In this document: positions 42,239 to 50,566 of the stretch, piece by piece
Numbering within the stretch: position 1 is the first letter of the stretch
How the letters are laid out: every line of letters begins with the position of its first letter
NCBI RefSeq assembly: GCF_000718635.1
Contig: NZ_JOBF01000012.1
Location: 124,001 to 188,000 of the forward strand
Direction: 5' to 3'
DNA from: Streptomyces varsoviensis
Lineage (GTDB): Bacteria; Actinomycetota; Actinomycetes; Streptomycetales; Streptomycetaceae
DNA: 64,000 nucleotides
The notes under the pieces: model-generated
Seen by the model: only the letters and a program-made list of their open reading frames with translations
The model's database searches: none
Told to the model about the DNA's origin: nothing
Translations under genes and position numbers: made by a program

Positions 42239-42966
42239 GGTGCCAACCTGTCGGTCGTGTCGTTCAGGGGTGCGGGCTCTTCGGTCGCGCCCGCCGGCCG
42301 CGCGGGCGGGGGCTCGGGGCGGTCTCGGGGCGGTACGGGGCCGGGCCTAGGGCGTTTCTGATGGATCTCCGTGGGTGAAGGAGCGGCGTCCGGTGCGTGC
42401 TCTCGGCGTGCCGGCCGGAGGCCCGCGTACTGGACGTACTTGGGCCGCGACCAGGACTCCTGCGAGTTGGGGGCGCTGTGGCTGAACCCGCCGGCCGACT
42501 CCAGGCTGACGTAGCCGTGGAAGACGCTGCCCAGCAGCCGGACCGCGTGGGTCTGGTCCGGTTCCGCCAGGTCGTAGCCGCGCAGGATCGCCCGCGTCAT
42601 CTGCGCGTGCCGGACCCCGGCGCTCGCGGCCGCGGTCTCGTCGTCGAGCCTGAGTTGGGCCGCCGTGTAGCGGCCGGGGTGTTCCCGGGCGTAGTCGCGG
42701 TAGACGTTGGCGAAGGCGGTGAGGGCGTCCTTGCCGGCCCGGCCGGCCAGTGCGGCGGCGCACCGGTCGGCGAGTTCCTCCAGGGCGAGCAGGGCGATCT
42801 TGGTCCTGAGGTCCTGGGAGTTCTTCAGGTGCGAGTAGAGACTCGCGACCTTGACGTCGAACTGCCGGGCGAGCGCCGAAACGGTCACCTGGTCGAAGCC
42901 GACCTCGTCGGCCAGCTCCGCTCCGGCCTGGGTCAGGCGTTCCGCGGTCAGCCCTATGCGTGCCAT
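42235..42966 (-). CDS. TetR-family regulator with altered C-terminus
   Basis: A 243-residue regulator of the TetR group with a WHG-type C-terminal domain. DNA-binding part: LTAERLTQAGAELADEVGFDQVTVSALARQFDVKVASLYSHLKNSQDLRTKIALLALEELA. The ligand domain is normal up to GGFSHSAPNSQESWSR (about residue 174), where relatives end with a short helix. Here it switches to an unrelated basic/proline-rich tail of about 70 residues, beginning PKYVQYAGLRPARREHAPD. The first part of that tail is encoded by a half MITE. It may still fold, but the dimer helix is probably lost. A perfect palindrome lies upstream. Confidence 0.85.
   Translation of the reverse strand: MARIGLTAERLTQAGAELADEVGFDQVTVSALARQFDVKVASLYSHLKNSQDLRTKIALLALEELADRCAAALAGRAGKDALTAFANVYRDYAREHPGRYTAAQLRLDDETAAASAGVRHAQMTRAILRGYDLAEPDQTHAVRLLGSVFHGYVSLESAGGFSHSAPNSQESWSRPKYVQYAGLRPARREHAPDAAPSPTEIHQKRPRPGPVPPRDRPEPPPARPAGATEEPAPLNDTTDRLAP
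42346..42446. mobile_element. Half-length MITE fused into the TetR coding sequence
   Basis: About 100 bases starting CCTAGGGCGTTTCTGATGG and running to a GC-rich snap-back centre (GGCCGGAGGCC, GTACTGGACGTAC). The opposite end, which should repeat the CAGAAACGCCC terminus in inverted form, is missing. From memory similar terminal sequences occur in Streptomyces MITEs; this is inference and needs a search. The boundary at 42446 coincides with the place where the TetR protein departs from its family. Confidence 0.5.
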
Positions 42967-43273
42967 ATCGGTCCTCTCGTTTGCCAGAACCCACTATGCA
43001 TTTGCCTAAAGCTTTTAGGCAAATCGGATCGCTCTTTAGCCTGATCGCCGGTACTCATCTCGGAGCGGGCCCGCCTGGAAGGCTGCGGCCATTCACCCGG
43101 ATGGCCTAACGAAGGGTTCGACCGGGAGGAAACGGCGAAGGCGCCCCCGGACGGGGACGCCTCGCGAACGGTGAGCCGGACAGCGGGTAGGGCGACGAGC
43201 AGGACAGCGGGTCGGCGGGGGCCGGACAGCGGGCCGGGCGGCGGGCCGGGCGGCGGGCCGGGCGGTACGGGGA
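42967..43273. other. Intergenic region between VOC and TetR genes
   Basis: About 300 bases with the operator at 43000-43024 and, near the VOC stop, three 12-bp units GGGCCGGGCGGC (43231-43266, last base differing). No gene is seen. Confidence 0.6.
43000..43024. promoter_or_regulatory. Perfect palindromic operator upstream of the TetR-SGNH operon
   Basis: Arms ATTTGCCTAAA and TTTAGGCAAAT (11 bp) flank GCT. This AT-rich palindrome, 34 bases before the TetR ATG, is a strong candidate for autoregulation. Confidence 0.8.
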
Positions 43274-43660
43274 TCAGGCGCGGAACCGCAGCGGATGGTC
43301 CTCCGGCACCTCCACCAGCACGATCCGCACCCTGTCGGGATCGCTGACCCACATCTCCACGAGCCCCCAGGGCTCCCGCACCGGCGGCCGCAGGACCTCG
43401 ACCCCGGCCCGTACCAGCTCGTCGTGGGCCGCCGCGACGTCCGCCACCTGGAGCCACAGCCGCATGCCGGGCGCGGGCGGCTCGTCGGAGCGGCCGGAGA
43501 GTTCGAGGAAGCCCCCGCCCAGGAAGTAGACCGTGCCGCGTTCGGGGCCCGTACCGAACTCCCGGTACACCGCCAGCCCCAGCGCCGTGCCGTAGAACGC
43601 GCGGGAGCGGTCCGGGTCGGTGGGCCGCAGGAGAGTCCTGCTGCTGAGTACGTGAACCAT
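43274..43660 (-). CDS. VOC-superfamily (glyoxalase/bleomycin-resistance-like) protein
   Basis: A 128-residue single-domain VOC protein with two beta-alpha-beta3 halves: SSRTLLRPTDPDRSRAFYGTALGLAVYREFGTGP, then MRLWLQVADVAAAHDELVRAGVEVLRPPVREPWGLVEMWVSDPDRVRIVLVEVP. Metal-ligand positions are only partly conserved (E near the end of each half). It may be a small-molecule-binding or isomerase-type enzyme; the substrate is unknown. It is divergent from a GNAT gene across a 100-base region with tandem repeats. Confidence 0.9.
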   Translation of the reverse strand: MVHVLSSRTLLRPTDPDRSRAFYGTALGLAVYREFGTGPERGTVYFLGGGFLELSGRSDEPPAPGMRLWLQVADVAAAHDELVRAGVEVLRPPVREPWGLVEMWVSDPDRVRIVLVEVPEDHPLRFRA

Positions 43661-43693
43661 GCCCGCGACCCTACGCACCGCCTCCGGGTTAGG

Positions 43694-43748
43694 CTCGTAC
43701 GCCGCGAAAAGATCGTACGGACTCGTACGCCGCGCAAGATCGTACGGA
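43694..43748. repeat. Two tandem 27/28-bp repeats in the VOC/GNAT divergent promoter region
   Basis: CTCGTACGCCGCG followed by A-rich spacer and GATCGTACGGA occurs at 43694-43721 and again at 43722-43748, one base shorter. Each unit carries two CGTAC palindrome cores, so four sites are spread over the divergent promoters. Confidence 0.8.
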
Positions 43749-43762
43749 GAGGACCCCACCGC

Positions 43763-44341
43763 ATGGACGCCGCACAGAGCCGCACCGCCGAGGCCGCCCC
43801 GGCTTCCGACCCGGCCTCGGCGCCGGACTTCCGGATCGCCGCGCGGGCCGACATCCCGGCCGTCGTGGAGCTGATCGAGTCGGCGTACCGCGGCGACGCC
43901 AGCCGCGCCGGCTGGACCACCGAGGCGGACCTCCTGGACGGGCAGCGGACCGACCCCGAGGGCGTCGCCGCCGTCCTCGACGCCGAGCACGGCCGGCTGC
44001 TGCTGGCCGAGCGGGACGGCGCGCTCGTCGCCTGCTGCCAGCTCGAACACCGCGGCGACCACGCCTACTTCGGCATGTTCGCGGTGCGCCCCGCGCGGCA
44101 GGGCGGCGGCCTCGGCAAGGCCGTCATGGCGGAGGCGGAGCGGTTCGCGCGCGCCGAGTGGGGCGCGCGCGAGATGCGCATGACGGTGATCCGGCAGCGC
44201 GACGACCTGATCGCCTGGTACGAGCGCCGGGGCTACGAGCGCACCGGCGAGGTGACGCCGTTCCCGTACGGCGACGAGCGGTTCGGCATCCCGCGCCGCG
44301 CCGACCTCGCCTTCGAGCTGCTGGTCAAGCCGCTGGCCTGA
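43763..44341 (+). CDS. GNAT-family N-acetyltransferase
   Basis: A 192-residue single-domain GNAT: FRIAARADIPAVVELIESAYRGD as beta1-alpha1, then AYFGMFAVRPARQGGGLGKAVMAEAERFARAEWGAREMRMTVIRQRDDLIAWYERRGYERTGEVTPFPY, which contains the acetyl-CoA loop (R-Q-G-G-G-L-G) and the WYERRGY motif. ATG 43763 is the natural start, with a short disordered lead. The substrate is unknown. It is divergent from the VOC gene and convergent with the ABC transporter operon. Confidence 0.92.
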   Translation: MDAAQSRTAEAAPASDPASAPDFRIAARADIPAVVELIESAYRGDASRAGWTTEADLLDGQRTDPEGVAAVLDAEHGRLLLAERDGALVACCQLEHRGDHAYFGMFAVRPARQGGGLGKAVMAEAERFARAEWGAREMRMTVIRQRDDLIAWYERRGYERTGEVTPFPYGDERFGIPRRADLAFELLVKPLA

Positions 44342-44373
44342 GCCGCCGGGCGGGCCAGGGCCCTCCTGCTCGC

Positions 44374-45303
44374 CTACAGCCGGCCCGCCGCGACGATCCG
44401 GCGCAGGAAGCGCCGGGTCCGCTCCTGGCGGGGCGCGCCGAAGATCTCCTGCGGCGTTCCGCGCTCCAGCACCACCCCGCCGTCCAGGAAGCACACCTGG
44501 TCCGCGACCTCCCGGGCGAACCCCATCTCATGGGTGGCCAGCACCATCGTCATGCCGTCCTCCTTGAGGTCGCGCACCACCCCCAGCACCTCGCCCACCA
44601 GCTCCGGGTCGAGCGCCGCGGTGATCTCGTCGAGCAGCAGCAGCCGGGGGCGGGCGGCCAGCGCCCGTACGATCGCGACGCGCTGCTGCTGGCCGCCGCT
44701 GAGCCGGTCCGGATACTCGCCCGCCTTGTCGGCGAGGCCGAGCCGCTCCAGGAGCTCGCGCGCCCGCTCCCGCGCCGCCTCGCGGGAGACGCCGTGCACC
44801 CGGCGCGGGGCGAGCGTGATGTTCTGCTCCACGGTCATGTGCGGGAAGAGGTTGTACGCCTGGAAGACCACGCCGATCCGGCGGCGCACGGCGTCCGGGT
44901 CGACGCGCGGGTCGGTGATCTCCTCGCCGTCCAGGAAGATCGCGCCGTCGTCGATCTCCTCCAGCAGATTCGCGCAGCGCAGCAGCGTGGACTTGCCGGA
45001 GCCGGACGCGCCGATCAGCGCGGTCACGGTGTGCGAGGGCACCTCCAGATCCACATCGCGCAGCACCACCGACCGGCCGAAGCTCTTGCGCACCGCCTCC
45101 AGCCGCAGCACCGGCTCGGAGGTCTCGGAGGTGCGGCCCGCCTCCCCGTCCGTACGGTCAGACGTGCTCGTACGGTCAGACGTGCTCGTACGGCCCGACG
45201 TGCTCGTACGGTCCGACGTGCCCGTACGGTGCGACGCGCTCGTACGGTCCGAAGCGCCCGCTCTGTCCGGCTCGGCCGTCCGGACCGGCTCCGGCTCGGT
45301 CAT
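44374..45303 (-). CDS. Polar amino acid ABC transporter, ATP-binding subunit
   Basis: A 309-residue GlnQ/HisP-like ATPase. Walker A GASGSGKST, Q-loop VFQAYNLFPHMTV, signature LSGGQQQRVAIVRAL, Walker B LLLLDEITAALDPE (Ile where Pro-Thr or Pro-Ser is usual), and the switch His in LATHEMGFARE. The family usually starts about residue 60 of this protein; here a lead of about 60 residues consists largely of (T/A)S(D/H)RT(S/G) hexapeptide repeats. Its ATG overlaps the permease stop (ATGA). Last gene of the SBP-permease-ATPase operon; it energises uptake. Confidence 0.95.
   Translation of the reverse strand: MTEPEPVRTAEPDRAGASDRTSASHRTGTSDRTSTSGRTSTSDRTSTSDRTDGEAGRTSETSEPVLRLEAVRKSFGRSVVLRDVDLEVPSHTVTALIGASGSGKSTLLRCANLLEEIDDGAIFLDGEEITDPRVDPDAVRRRIGVVFQAYNLFPHMTVEQNITLAPRRVHGVSREAARERARELLERLGLADKAGEYPDRLSGGQQQRVAIVRALAARPRLLLLDEITAALDPELVGEVLGVVRDLKEDGMTMVLATHEMGFAREVADQVCFLDGGVVLERGTPQEIFGAPRQERTRRFLRRIVAAGRL
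45151..45258 (-). repeat. Six 18-bp tandem repeats in the 5' part of the ATPase gene
   Basis: Units of the type CGTACGGTCAGACGTGCT start at 45151, 45169, 45187, 45205, 45223 and 45241; the first two are identical and the rest differ by one to four bases. They are in frame and encode the hexapeptide repeats at the protein's N-terminus. Confidence 0.95.
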
Positions 45304-46211
45304 ACGATCCCTCCCTGCGCCCGGCGGCGGTCCGTGCGGGCCGTGATCCAGTCCGTGAAGCGGGTCATGGGGATGGTCAGCGCCACGAAGATCAGCCCCG
45401 CGACCACGTACGGCGTGTAGTTGAAGCTCTTGCCCGTGATGATCTGCGCCGCGTACACCGCGTCCACCGCCCCCGCGATGGACACCAGCCCGGTGTCCTT
45501 CTGGAGCGACACCAGGTCGTTGAGGAGCGGCGGCACCACCCGCCGCACGGCCTGCGGGAGCACCACGTAGCGCAGCGTCCGGCCGGCCGACAGGCCCAGC
45601 GAGCGGGCGGCCGCGCGCTGGCTCGGATGCACGGACTCGATGCCCGCGCGGAAGACCTCGGCGACGTACGCGGAGTACGTCAGCGTGAGCGCCGCGCCGC
45701 CCAGCAGCACGGGGTTGGAGGTCACCCCCTGGAGCCGCAGCGCCGGAACGCCGAAGACCACCAGCAGCAGACAGATGATCAGCGGCAGGCCGCGGAAGAA
45801 GTCGGTGTACGCGGTGGCGAGGGCGCGCAGCGGGAAGAACACCGGGCCGCGCAGGGTGCGGGCGACGGCGAGCAGCAGCCCGAGGGCGAGGACGCACGCG
45901 CCGCAGATCACCAGCAGGCGGACGTTGAGCCAGAGCCCGTCGAGCACCTTGGGCAGCGCCTCGCGCGCGTAATGGGCGGAGAAGAACGTGTCGCGGGTGC
46001 GCGGCCAGCCGGGGGAGCGGGTGATCACGAAGTAGAGCACCACGGCGGTCACCAGCGAGCTGACGGCCGCGATCGCCGTCGCCCGGCGCGCCCGGGTGCG
46101 GTGGAAGCGCTCGCGCGCGATCCGCCGGGCCGACGGCACGTATCTCCCCGGCTCCCCGGGCCCTTCGGGGTCTCCGGGCTCCTCCCGCGCCACGGCCTCT
46201 CGCGCGCTCAT
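45300..46211 (-). CDS. Polar amino acid ABC transporter, permease subunit
   Basis: A 303-residue HisMQ-type permease. A basic cytoplasmic lead (about 55 residues) is followed by about five helices, starting ATAIAAVSSLVTAVVLYFVI. TDFFRGLPLIICLLLVVFGVP and the cytoplasmic coupling loop EVFRAGIESVHPSQRAAARSLGLSAGRTLRYVVLPQAVRRVVPPLLNDLVSLQKDTGL (EAA motif) are hallmarks of the family. Start and stop overlap its neighbours by 4 bases, so the operon is translated as a coupled unit. Confidence 0.95.
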   Translation of the reverse strand: MSAREAVAREEPGDPEGPGEPGRYVPSARRIARERFHRTRARRATAIAAVSSLVTAVVLYFVITRSPGWPRTRDTFFSAHYAREALPKVLDGLWLNVRLLVICGACVLALGLLLAVARTLRGPVFFPLRALATAYTDFFRGLPLIICLLLVVFGVPALRLQGVTSNPVLLGGAALTLTYSAYVAEVFRAGIESVHPSQRAAARSLGLSAGRTLRYVVLPQAVRRVVPPLLNDLVSLQKDTGLVSIAGAVDAVYAAQIITGKSFNYTPYVVAGLIFVALTIPMTRFTDWITARTDRRRAQGGIV

Positions 46212-47086
46212 TTCAGCACCGGCGCGTCGACGGCCTCGGAGAGCCACTTCTTCTCGATCCGCGCGAGCGTGCCGTCGCGGCGCAGCGCGTCCACGGCGCC
46301 GCTGACGCACGGGGTGAGCCGGGAGCCCTTGTCGAGGACGAGCCCGAACTGCTCCGTCCTGCCGCCGGTGTCCGCGAACTGCCCGACCACCTCGGCGTCC
46401 TGGACCTCGCTGGAGGTGATGTAGAAGGCGGTCGGCAGGTCCACGACGATCGCGTCGACCTGTCCGTTCTTGAGCGCCGTCTTGGCGAAGTCGCTCTTCT
46501 GGTAGACGGCCGGCCGCCGTTCGGGCCGCACGATGTCGGTGAGGACGTCGAGGCTGGTCGTGCCGACCTGCGCGCCGAGCTTGGCCTTTCGGAGGTCGGC
46601 CACGGTCTTCGCCTTCGCGGCGGGGGAGTCCTTGAGGGCGATGACGGCCTGGCGGACGTCGTAGTAGCCGGACGAGAAGTCGACGGCGTTCTTCCGCTCG
46701 TCGCTGATGGAGATCTGGTTCAGGTCGAAGTCGAATTTCTTCGCGCCCGGCGCGAAGGCGTTGTTGAAGGGGACCGTCTGCCAGAGCACGTCGTCCCGGC
46801 CGTACCCCAGCCGGTCGGCCACCGCGTACGCGACCGCCGACTCGAACCCCTTGCCGCTCGCGGGATCGTCCTCCTGGAACCAGGGCGCGTAGGCGGGCTT
46901 GTCCGTGCCGACGGTCAGTTTGCCGGGCGTCTGCGTGGTCAACTTCCCCTTGGCACAGGTCTCCTTGGACATCGCGGGGGACTTGGAGGCGTCGGCCTCG
47001 TCCTGCGGTGCGCAGCCGACCACCGCCGTGAGCAGCAGGACGGCGGCGGTGGCGGCGAGTCGTACGTGCTGGTTGGCGACGGGCAT
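46208..47086 (-). CDS. Polar amino acid ABC transporter, substrate-binding lipoprotein
   Basis: A 292-residue family-3 solute-binding protein. The signal peptide ends in lipobox LTAVVGC (Cys 25), so it should be lipid-anchored outside the membrane. LTVGTDKPAYAPWFQEDD, KGFESAVAYAVADRLG, FDFDLNQISISDERKNAVDFSSGYYDVRQAV and LGAQVGTTSLDVL are the classic strands of this family. The Asp-Lys at TDKPAY and the acidic FDFDLNQ suggest an amino-acid-type ligand, not further assignable. It is first in the operon. Confidence 0.95.
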   Translation of the reverse strand: MPVANQHVRLAATAAVLLLTAVVGCAPQDEADASKSPAMSKETCAKGKLTTQTPGKLTVGTDKPAYAPWFQEDDPASGKGFESAVAYAVADRLGYGRDDVLWQTVPFNNAFAPGAKKFDFDLNQISISDERKNAVDFSSGYYDVRQAVIALKDSPAAKAKTVADLRKAKLGAQVGTTSLDVLTDIVRPERRPAVYQKSDFAKTALKNGQVDAIVVDLPTAFYITSSEVQDAEVVGQFADTGGRTEQFGLVLDKGSRLTPCVSGAVDALRRDGTLARIEKKWLSEAVDAPVLK

Positions 47087-47219
47087 GGCGGGAGACTCGC
47101 AGGCCGACCGGGGTCTGTCCAGATCATTTCGGCAACCGTCCGAATAGCGGAAGAACGTTGCCAGTTCATGAATTCCGGCCGGGGCGACGGCAGTTCGGCG
47201 GAAGGCGTGTGAGTCCGGA

Positions 47220-47243
47220 TACGGCGGGCGGGGCTCCGCCGTA
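47220..47243. terminator. Hairpin after the glycerophosphodiesterase gene
   Basis: TACGGCGG and CCGCCGTA arms with an 8-base loop, 12 bases beyond the stop of the minus-strand gene. Confidence 0.6.
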
Positions 47244-47254
47244 CGCGGGCGGGG

Positions 47255-47938
47255 CTATGCCGTATAGCGCGCCGCGTTCTTGATCTCCGGGAAGTCGGTG
47301 GTGCCGCCGTCCAGGCCGAGGCCGCGCGCGAGCTTCAGATGCTCGGGGGTGTTGACGACCCAGCCGATGACCTTGAGCCCGGCGGCGTGCGCGAGCCCCA
47401 CCAGCTCCAGGGTCAGCCTGGTGATGTCCAGTACGAGCAGGCCGGCGCCCACGGCCTTCGCCCGGTCGACCACGTCGAGTCCGTAGTACTGGGCGACCAG
47501 CCCGGTCCGTACGCCCGGCAGCAGCTTCGCGATCTCGGCGAGCGCCGCGTCGTGGAACGAGATCACCTCGACGCGACCGGTCGCATCGCGCCGCCGCAGC
47601 ACCTCGGCGAGGGCGCGGGCCGCCGCCGCGTCCTTGATCTCCGCCTGGATCGGCGCCCGTACGGCCTCCAGGACCTCCTCGAAGACAGGGACGCGCTCGC
47701 CGCTCCCCGCGTCGAGGCCGCGCAGCTCGTCGAGGGTGAGGTCGGCGATGGGGCCCTCGCCGTCGGTGGTGCGGCCGACATCGGCGTCGTGCATCACGAC
47801 GAGCGCGCCGTCCTTGCTCAGATGCAGGTCCAGTTCGATGGCGTCCATGCCTTCGCGGTCCGCGCGGACGAAGGAGCGGAGGGTGTTCTCGGGCTCGACG
47901 CCCATCACCCCGCGGTGGCCGATCGTGAGGAAAGGCAA
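47255..47938 (-). CDS. Glycerophosphodiester phosphodiesterase
   Basis: A 227-residue GDPD that hydrolyses glycerophosphodiesters to glycerol 3-phosphate and an alcohol. Visible: IGHRG near the N-terminus with catalytic His, ENTLRSFVRADREGMDAIELDLHLSKDGALVVMHDADVGRTTDGEGPI (metal-binding E and D and the second catalytic His), and C-terminal GLKVIGWVVNTPEHL. No ATG or GTG precedes IGHRG in frame; TTG 47938, after GAGAGAG, is the best start, giving LPFLTIGHRG. It has no signal peptide and is probably cytoplasmic. Confidence 0.92.
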   Translation of the reverse strand: MPFLTIGHRGVMGVEPENTLRSFVRADREGMDAIELDLHLSKDGALVVMHDADVGRTTDGEGPIADLTLDELRGLDAGSGERVPVFEEVLEAVRAPIQAEIKDAAAARALAEVLRRRDATGRVEVISFHDAALAEIAKLLPGVRTGLVAQYYGLDVVDRAKAVGAGLLVLDITRLTLELVGLAHAAGLKVIGWVVNTPEHLKLARGLGLDGGTTDFPEIKNAARYTA

Positions 47939-48371
47939 AACTCTCTCGCTTCCGTCGTCGGTGGCTGGAGCGGACGGCCGCAGCCTAATGGGGGCCGCCG
48001 GCGGGGCCGGGGGCCTCGACGGGCGGACGCGCGGGCGCCTTCGGGGCCCGGAGGCGGCGCGGCGCCGGGGCGCGTACGGGGCGGGGCGCGGGCGGCGGCC
48101 CGGTCCCGTCACCCGTGGGTGGGCGAGTCCCGCGGGCGCTGACGCCGGGGTCGTGGCGGCGTCGGCGGACCCTTGCGCGTTCACCCGGATACCGCAACCC
48201 CTACCTCTGTGCCGGAAGTGGCGGAACCCGTTCCGCGGACCGATGCGCGCAGGAAAAACAGCGGCGATATAGGGGGGTCGACAGGATAATTTATCGAGAC
48301 TCCCCTTGAGTGGGTGAAGGACACATGGATACGGTGTCTTAACGCCAGGTTCTCCAGTGGAGGGATCAGTC
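47939..48371. other. Divergent intergenic region, GDPD / DUF6421
   Basis: About 430 bases without a gene. Palindromes GCGGAAC-CC-GTTCCGC (48221-48236) and GATAA-T-TTATC (48285-48295) lie in an AT-richer part before the DUF6421 gene and may be regulatory. Confidence 0.5.
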
Positions 48372-49769
48372 ATGACACAGACGCTTACGTCCGCGGCCGC
48401 GGGCTCCGGTGCGGCGACCGCCGAGCGCGTGGTCGAGCACCCGGCCTGGTCCACCCTCAAGGAGGCCGTGGAGACGATCCGCCCCTGGCAGTCCAAGGAC
48501 GGCTCCATCGATTTCGAGGCGGCGGGCGCGCCACCGGGCGAGGAGGCGGTGGCCCAGGTGGAGCGGGTGATAGGGGCTGTCGAGCAGCTCGCCCCGCTGC
48601 TCCCGCACGACGCCGCGTACCACACGGCCCTCGTCGCCGATCTGCGCCGGTGGGCCGAGGACGGCTTCGCCGTGCCCGACTTCCTCGACTCGCTGCTGGC
48701 CTTCCAGCCCGCCGCCGAGCGCGTCGACGGCCGCCAGCACCTCGTGGTCTTCCCGATGTACACGCAGAACGGGAACCCCGACCGCAACCTCGAAGCCGTC
48801 GTCCTGCGCCTCGTATGGCCCGACTGGCTGGCCGAGCTGGAGCGCACCCGCTACGACAACCCGCTCTACCTCGGCATCACCTTCGAGGACTTCACCGCCG
48901 GCTACGACACCAACTCCGCCGTCCTCTTCCCGGAGACGATCGCCGTGCGCGAGGCCCCGGAGCGGTTCTCCTGGGGCGGCATCTTCTGCGACCGCGAGGC
49001 GGCCCGCTTCCGCCGCGTCACCGAGTCCGCCGTCGAGACCCTCGGCCTCGAACTGCCCGCGGACATCGCGGAGATGGTCGGCGACCAGGACCGCTGCCAG
49101 CAGGCGTTCGTCCTGTGGGACATGGTCCACGACCGCACCCACAGCCACGGTGACCTGCCCTTCGACCCCTTCATGATCAAACAGCGCCAGCCGTTCTGGA
49201 TGTACGGGCTCGAAGAGCTGCGCTGCGACCTCACCGCCTTCCGGGAGGCCGTCAAGCTGGAGGCCGACGGCTACCGCCAGGGCCGCGACGTGCAGTACGC
49301 CGTCCTCTTCGACCGGATGTTCCGCTTCCCCGTCACCGGCGAGCGGGTCCGCAACTACGACGGGCTCGGCGGCCAGCTCCTCTTCGCCTACCTCCACCAG
49401 CACGACGTCGTACGCTGGACGGACAACACACTGCACATCGACTGGGACCGCGCACCGCAGGTCACCAACAAGCTGTGCGGCGAGATCGAGCAGCTCTACC
49501 GCGACGGCATCGACCGCCCCAAGCTCGTCCACTGGTTCGCCGCGTACGAGCTGGTCTCGACCTACCTCGCCCCGCACCCCGGTTCGGTGTGGGCCAAGGG
49601 CCCCGACGCCCTCGACCTGAACCAGCCGCCGCGCAAGCTCGTGGACGACGTGCTTCCGGACGAGTTCCCGCTCAGCATGTTCTATGAGGCCCTCTCGAAG
49701 AAGCTGCGCAAGGTGATCGCCTCCACCAAGGGCATCACCGCCGAGAGCGCCGGGCGAGTGGCCGCGTGA
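48372..49769 (+). CDS. DUF6421 family protein, putative metalloprotein of unknown function
   Basis: A 465-residue protein that I match to DUF6421, found across Streptomyces. No function is known. The most conserved-looking block is VLWDMVHDRTHSHG (H253, H257, H259), followed by LPFDPFMIKQRQPFWMYGLEELRCD (E281, E282), which could bind a metal as H-x3-H-x-H...E. Another block is VVFPMYTQNGNPDRNLEAVVLRLVWPDW. ATG 48372 follows GGAGGGATC. The SDR and threonine aldolase genes follow closely, and all three probably form one operon. Catalysis on a small molecule is an inference. Confidence 0.8.
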   Translation: MTQTLTSAAAGSGAATAERVVEHPAWSTLKEAVETIRPWQSKDGSIDFEAAGAPPGEEAVAQVERVIGAVEQLAPLLPHDAAYHTALVADLRRWAEDGFAVPDFLDSLLAFQPAAERVDGRQHLVVFPMYTQNGNPDRNLEAVVLRLVWPDWLAELERTRYDNPLYLGITFEDFTAGYDTNSAVLFPETIAVREAPERFSWGGIFCDREAARFRRVTESAVETLGLELPADIAEMVGDQDRCQQAFVLWDMVHDRTHSHGDLPFDPFMIKQRQPFWMYGLEELRCDLTAFREAVKLEADGYRQGRDVQYAVLFDRMFRFPVTGERVRNYDGLGGQLLFAYLHQHDVVRWTDNTLHIDWDRAPQVTNKLCGEIEQLYRDGIDRPKLVHWFAAYELVSTYLAPHPGSVWAKGPDALDLNQPPRKLVDDVLPDEFPLSMFYEALSKKLRKVIASTKGITAESAGRVAA

Positions 49770-49804
49770 GCGAGCACGGAGAACTGCGGGAAGGGGCGAA
49801 GACC

Positions 49805-50566
49805 ATGAGCACACCCACGACGAACGGCGGCCGGCTGGACGGCGCGGTCGTGGCGGTGGCCGGGGCCGCGGGCCCGGCGGGCCGCGCCGCACTGCTGCGG
49901 CTCGCCGAGGCCGGGGCGACCGTCGTCGCCGCCGACGCGGACCCCGCGCGGCTCGCCGAGGCCGTGGACGCGGCCCGGTACGCGCACGGTGGGGCCACCG
50001 TCACCGGCGACACCGTGGACCTGCTGGACCTGGAGGCCACCCGCTCCTGGGCGGACCGCACGGAGAAGGAGTTCGGCCGTATCGACGGCCTGGTGCACCT
50101 GGTCGGCGGCTGGCGCGGCTCCGCCACCTTCGCCGAGACGGACCTCGGGGACTGGGCGAAGCTGGAGAAGCTGCTGGTCCGTACGGTGCAGCACACCTCG
50201 CTCGCCTTCGAAGGCGCCCTCAAGCGCTCCGGCAACGGGCGGTATCTGCTGACCAGCGCGGCGGGAGCGTCGAAACCCACCGCCGGTAACGCCGCCTACG
50301 CCGCCTCCAAGGCCGCCGCCGAGGCGTGGACCCTCGCGCTCGGCGACGCCTTCCGCAAAGCGGGGGGCGAGAGCGGCCCGGCGGCCGCGGCTGCCATCCT
50401 GGTGATCAAGGCGCTCGTGCACGACCAGATGCGCGCCGAGCGCCCGAACGCGAAATTCGCGGGCTTCACGGACGTCAAGGACCTGGCCCAGGCCATCGTC
50501 GGCGTCTGGGACCGCCCCGCCACCGAAGTGAACGGAACCCGTCTGTGGCTGACCCCCGAACCGTGA
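49805..50566 (+). CDS. SDR-family oxidoreductase
   Basis: A 253-residue short-chain dehydrogenase/reductase. Nucleotide loop VVAVAGAAGPAGRAALLRL is a variant of GxxxGxG; the second strand ends VVAADADPARL; LVHLVGGWRGS replaces the usual NNAG; catalytic Ser is in LLTSAAGAS, with Y165 and K169 in YAASK. ATG 49805 has AAGGGG; GTG 49766, overlapping the DUF6421 stop (GTGA), would add 13 residues and translational coupling. Its TGA overlaps the next GTG. The substrate is unknown; position suggests a hydroxy or keto amino acid derivative. Confidence 0.9.
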   Translation: MSTPTTNGGRLDGAVVAVAGAAGPAGRAALLRLAEAGATVVAADADPARLAEAVDAARYAHGGATVTGDTVDLLDLEATRSWADRTEKEFGRIDGLVHLVGGWRGSATFAETDLGDWAKLEKLLVRTVQHTSLAFEGALKRSGNGRYLLTSAAGASKPTAGNAAYAASKAAAEAWTLALGDAFRKAGGESGPAAAAAILVIKALVHDQMRAERPNAKFAGFTDVKDLAQAIVGVWDRPATEVNGTRLWLTPEP

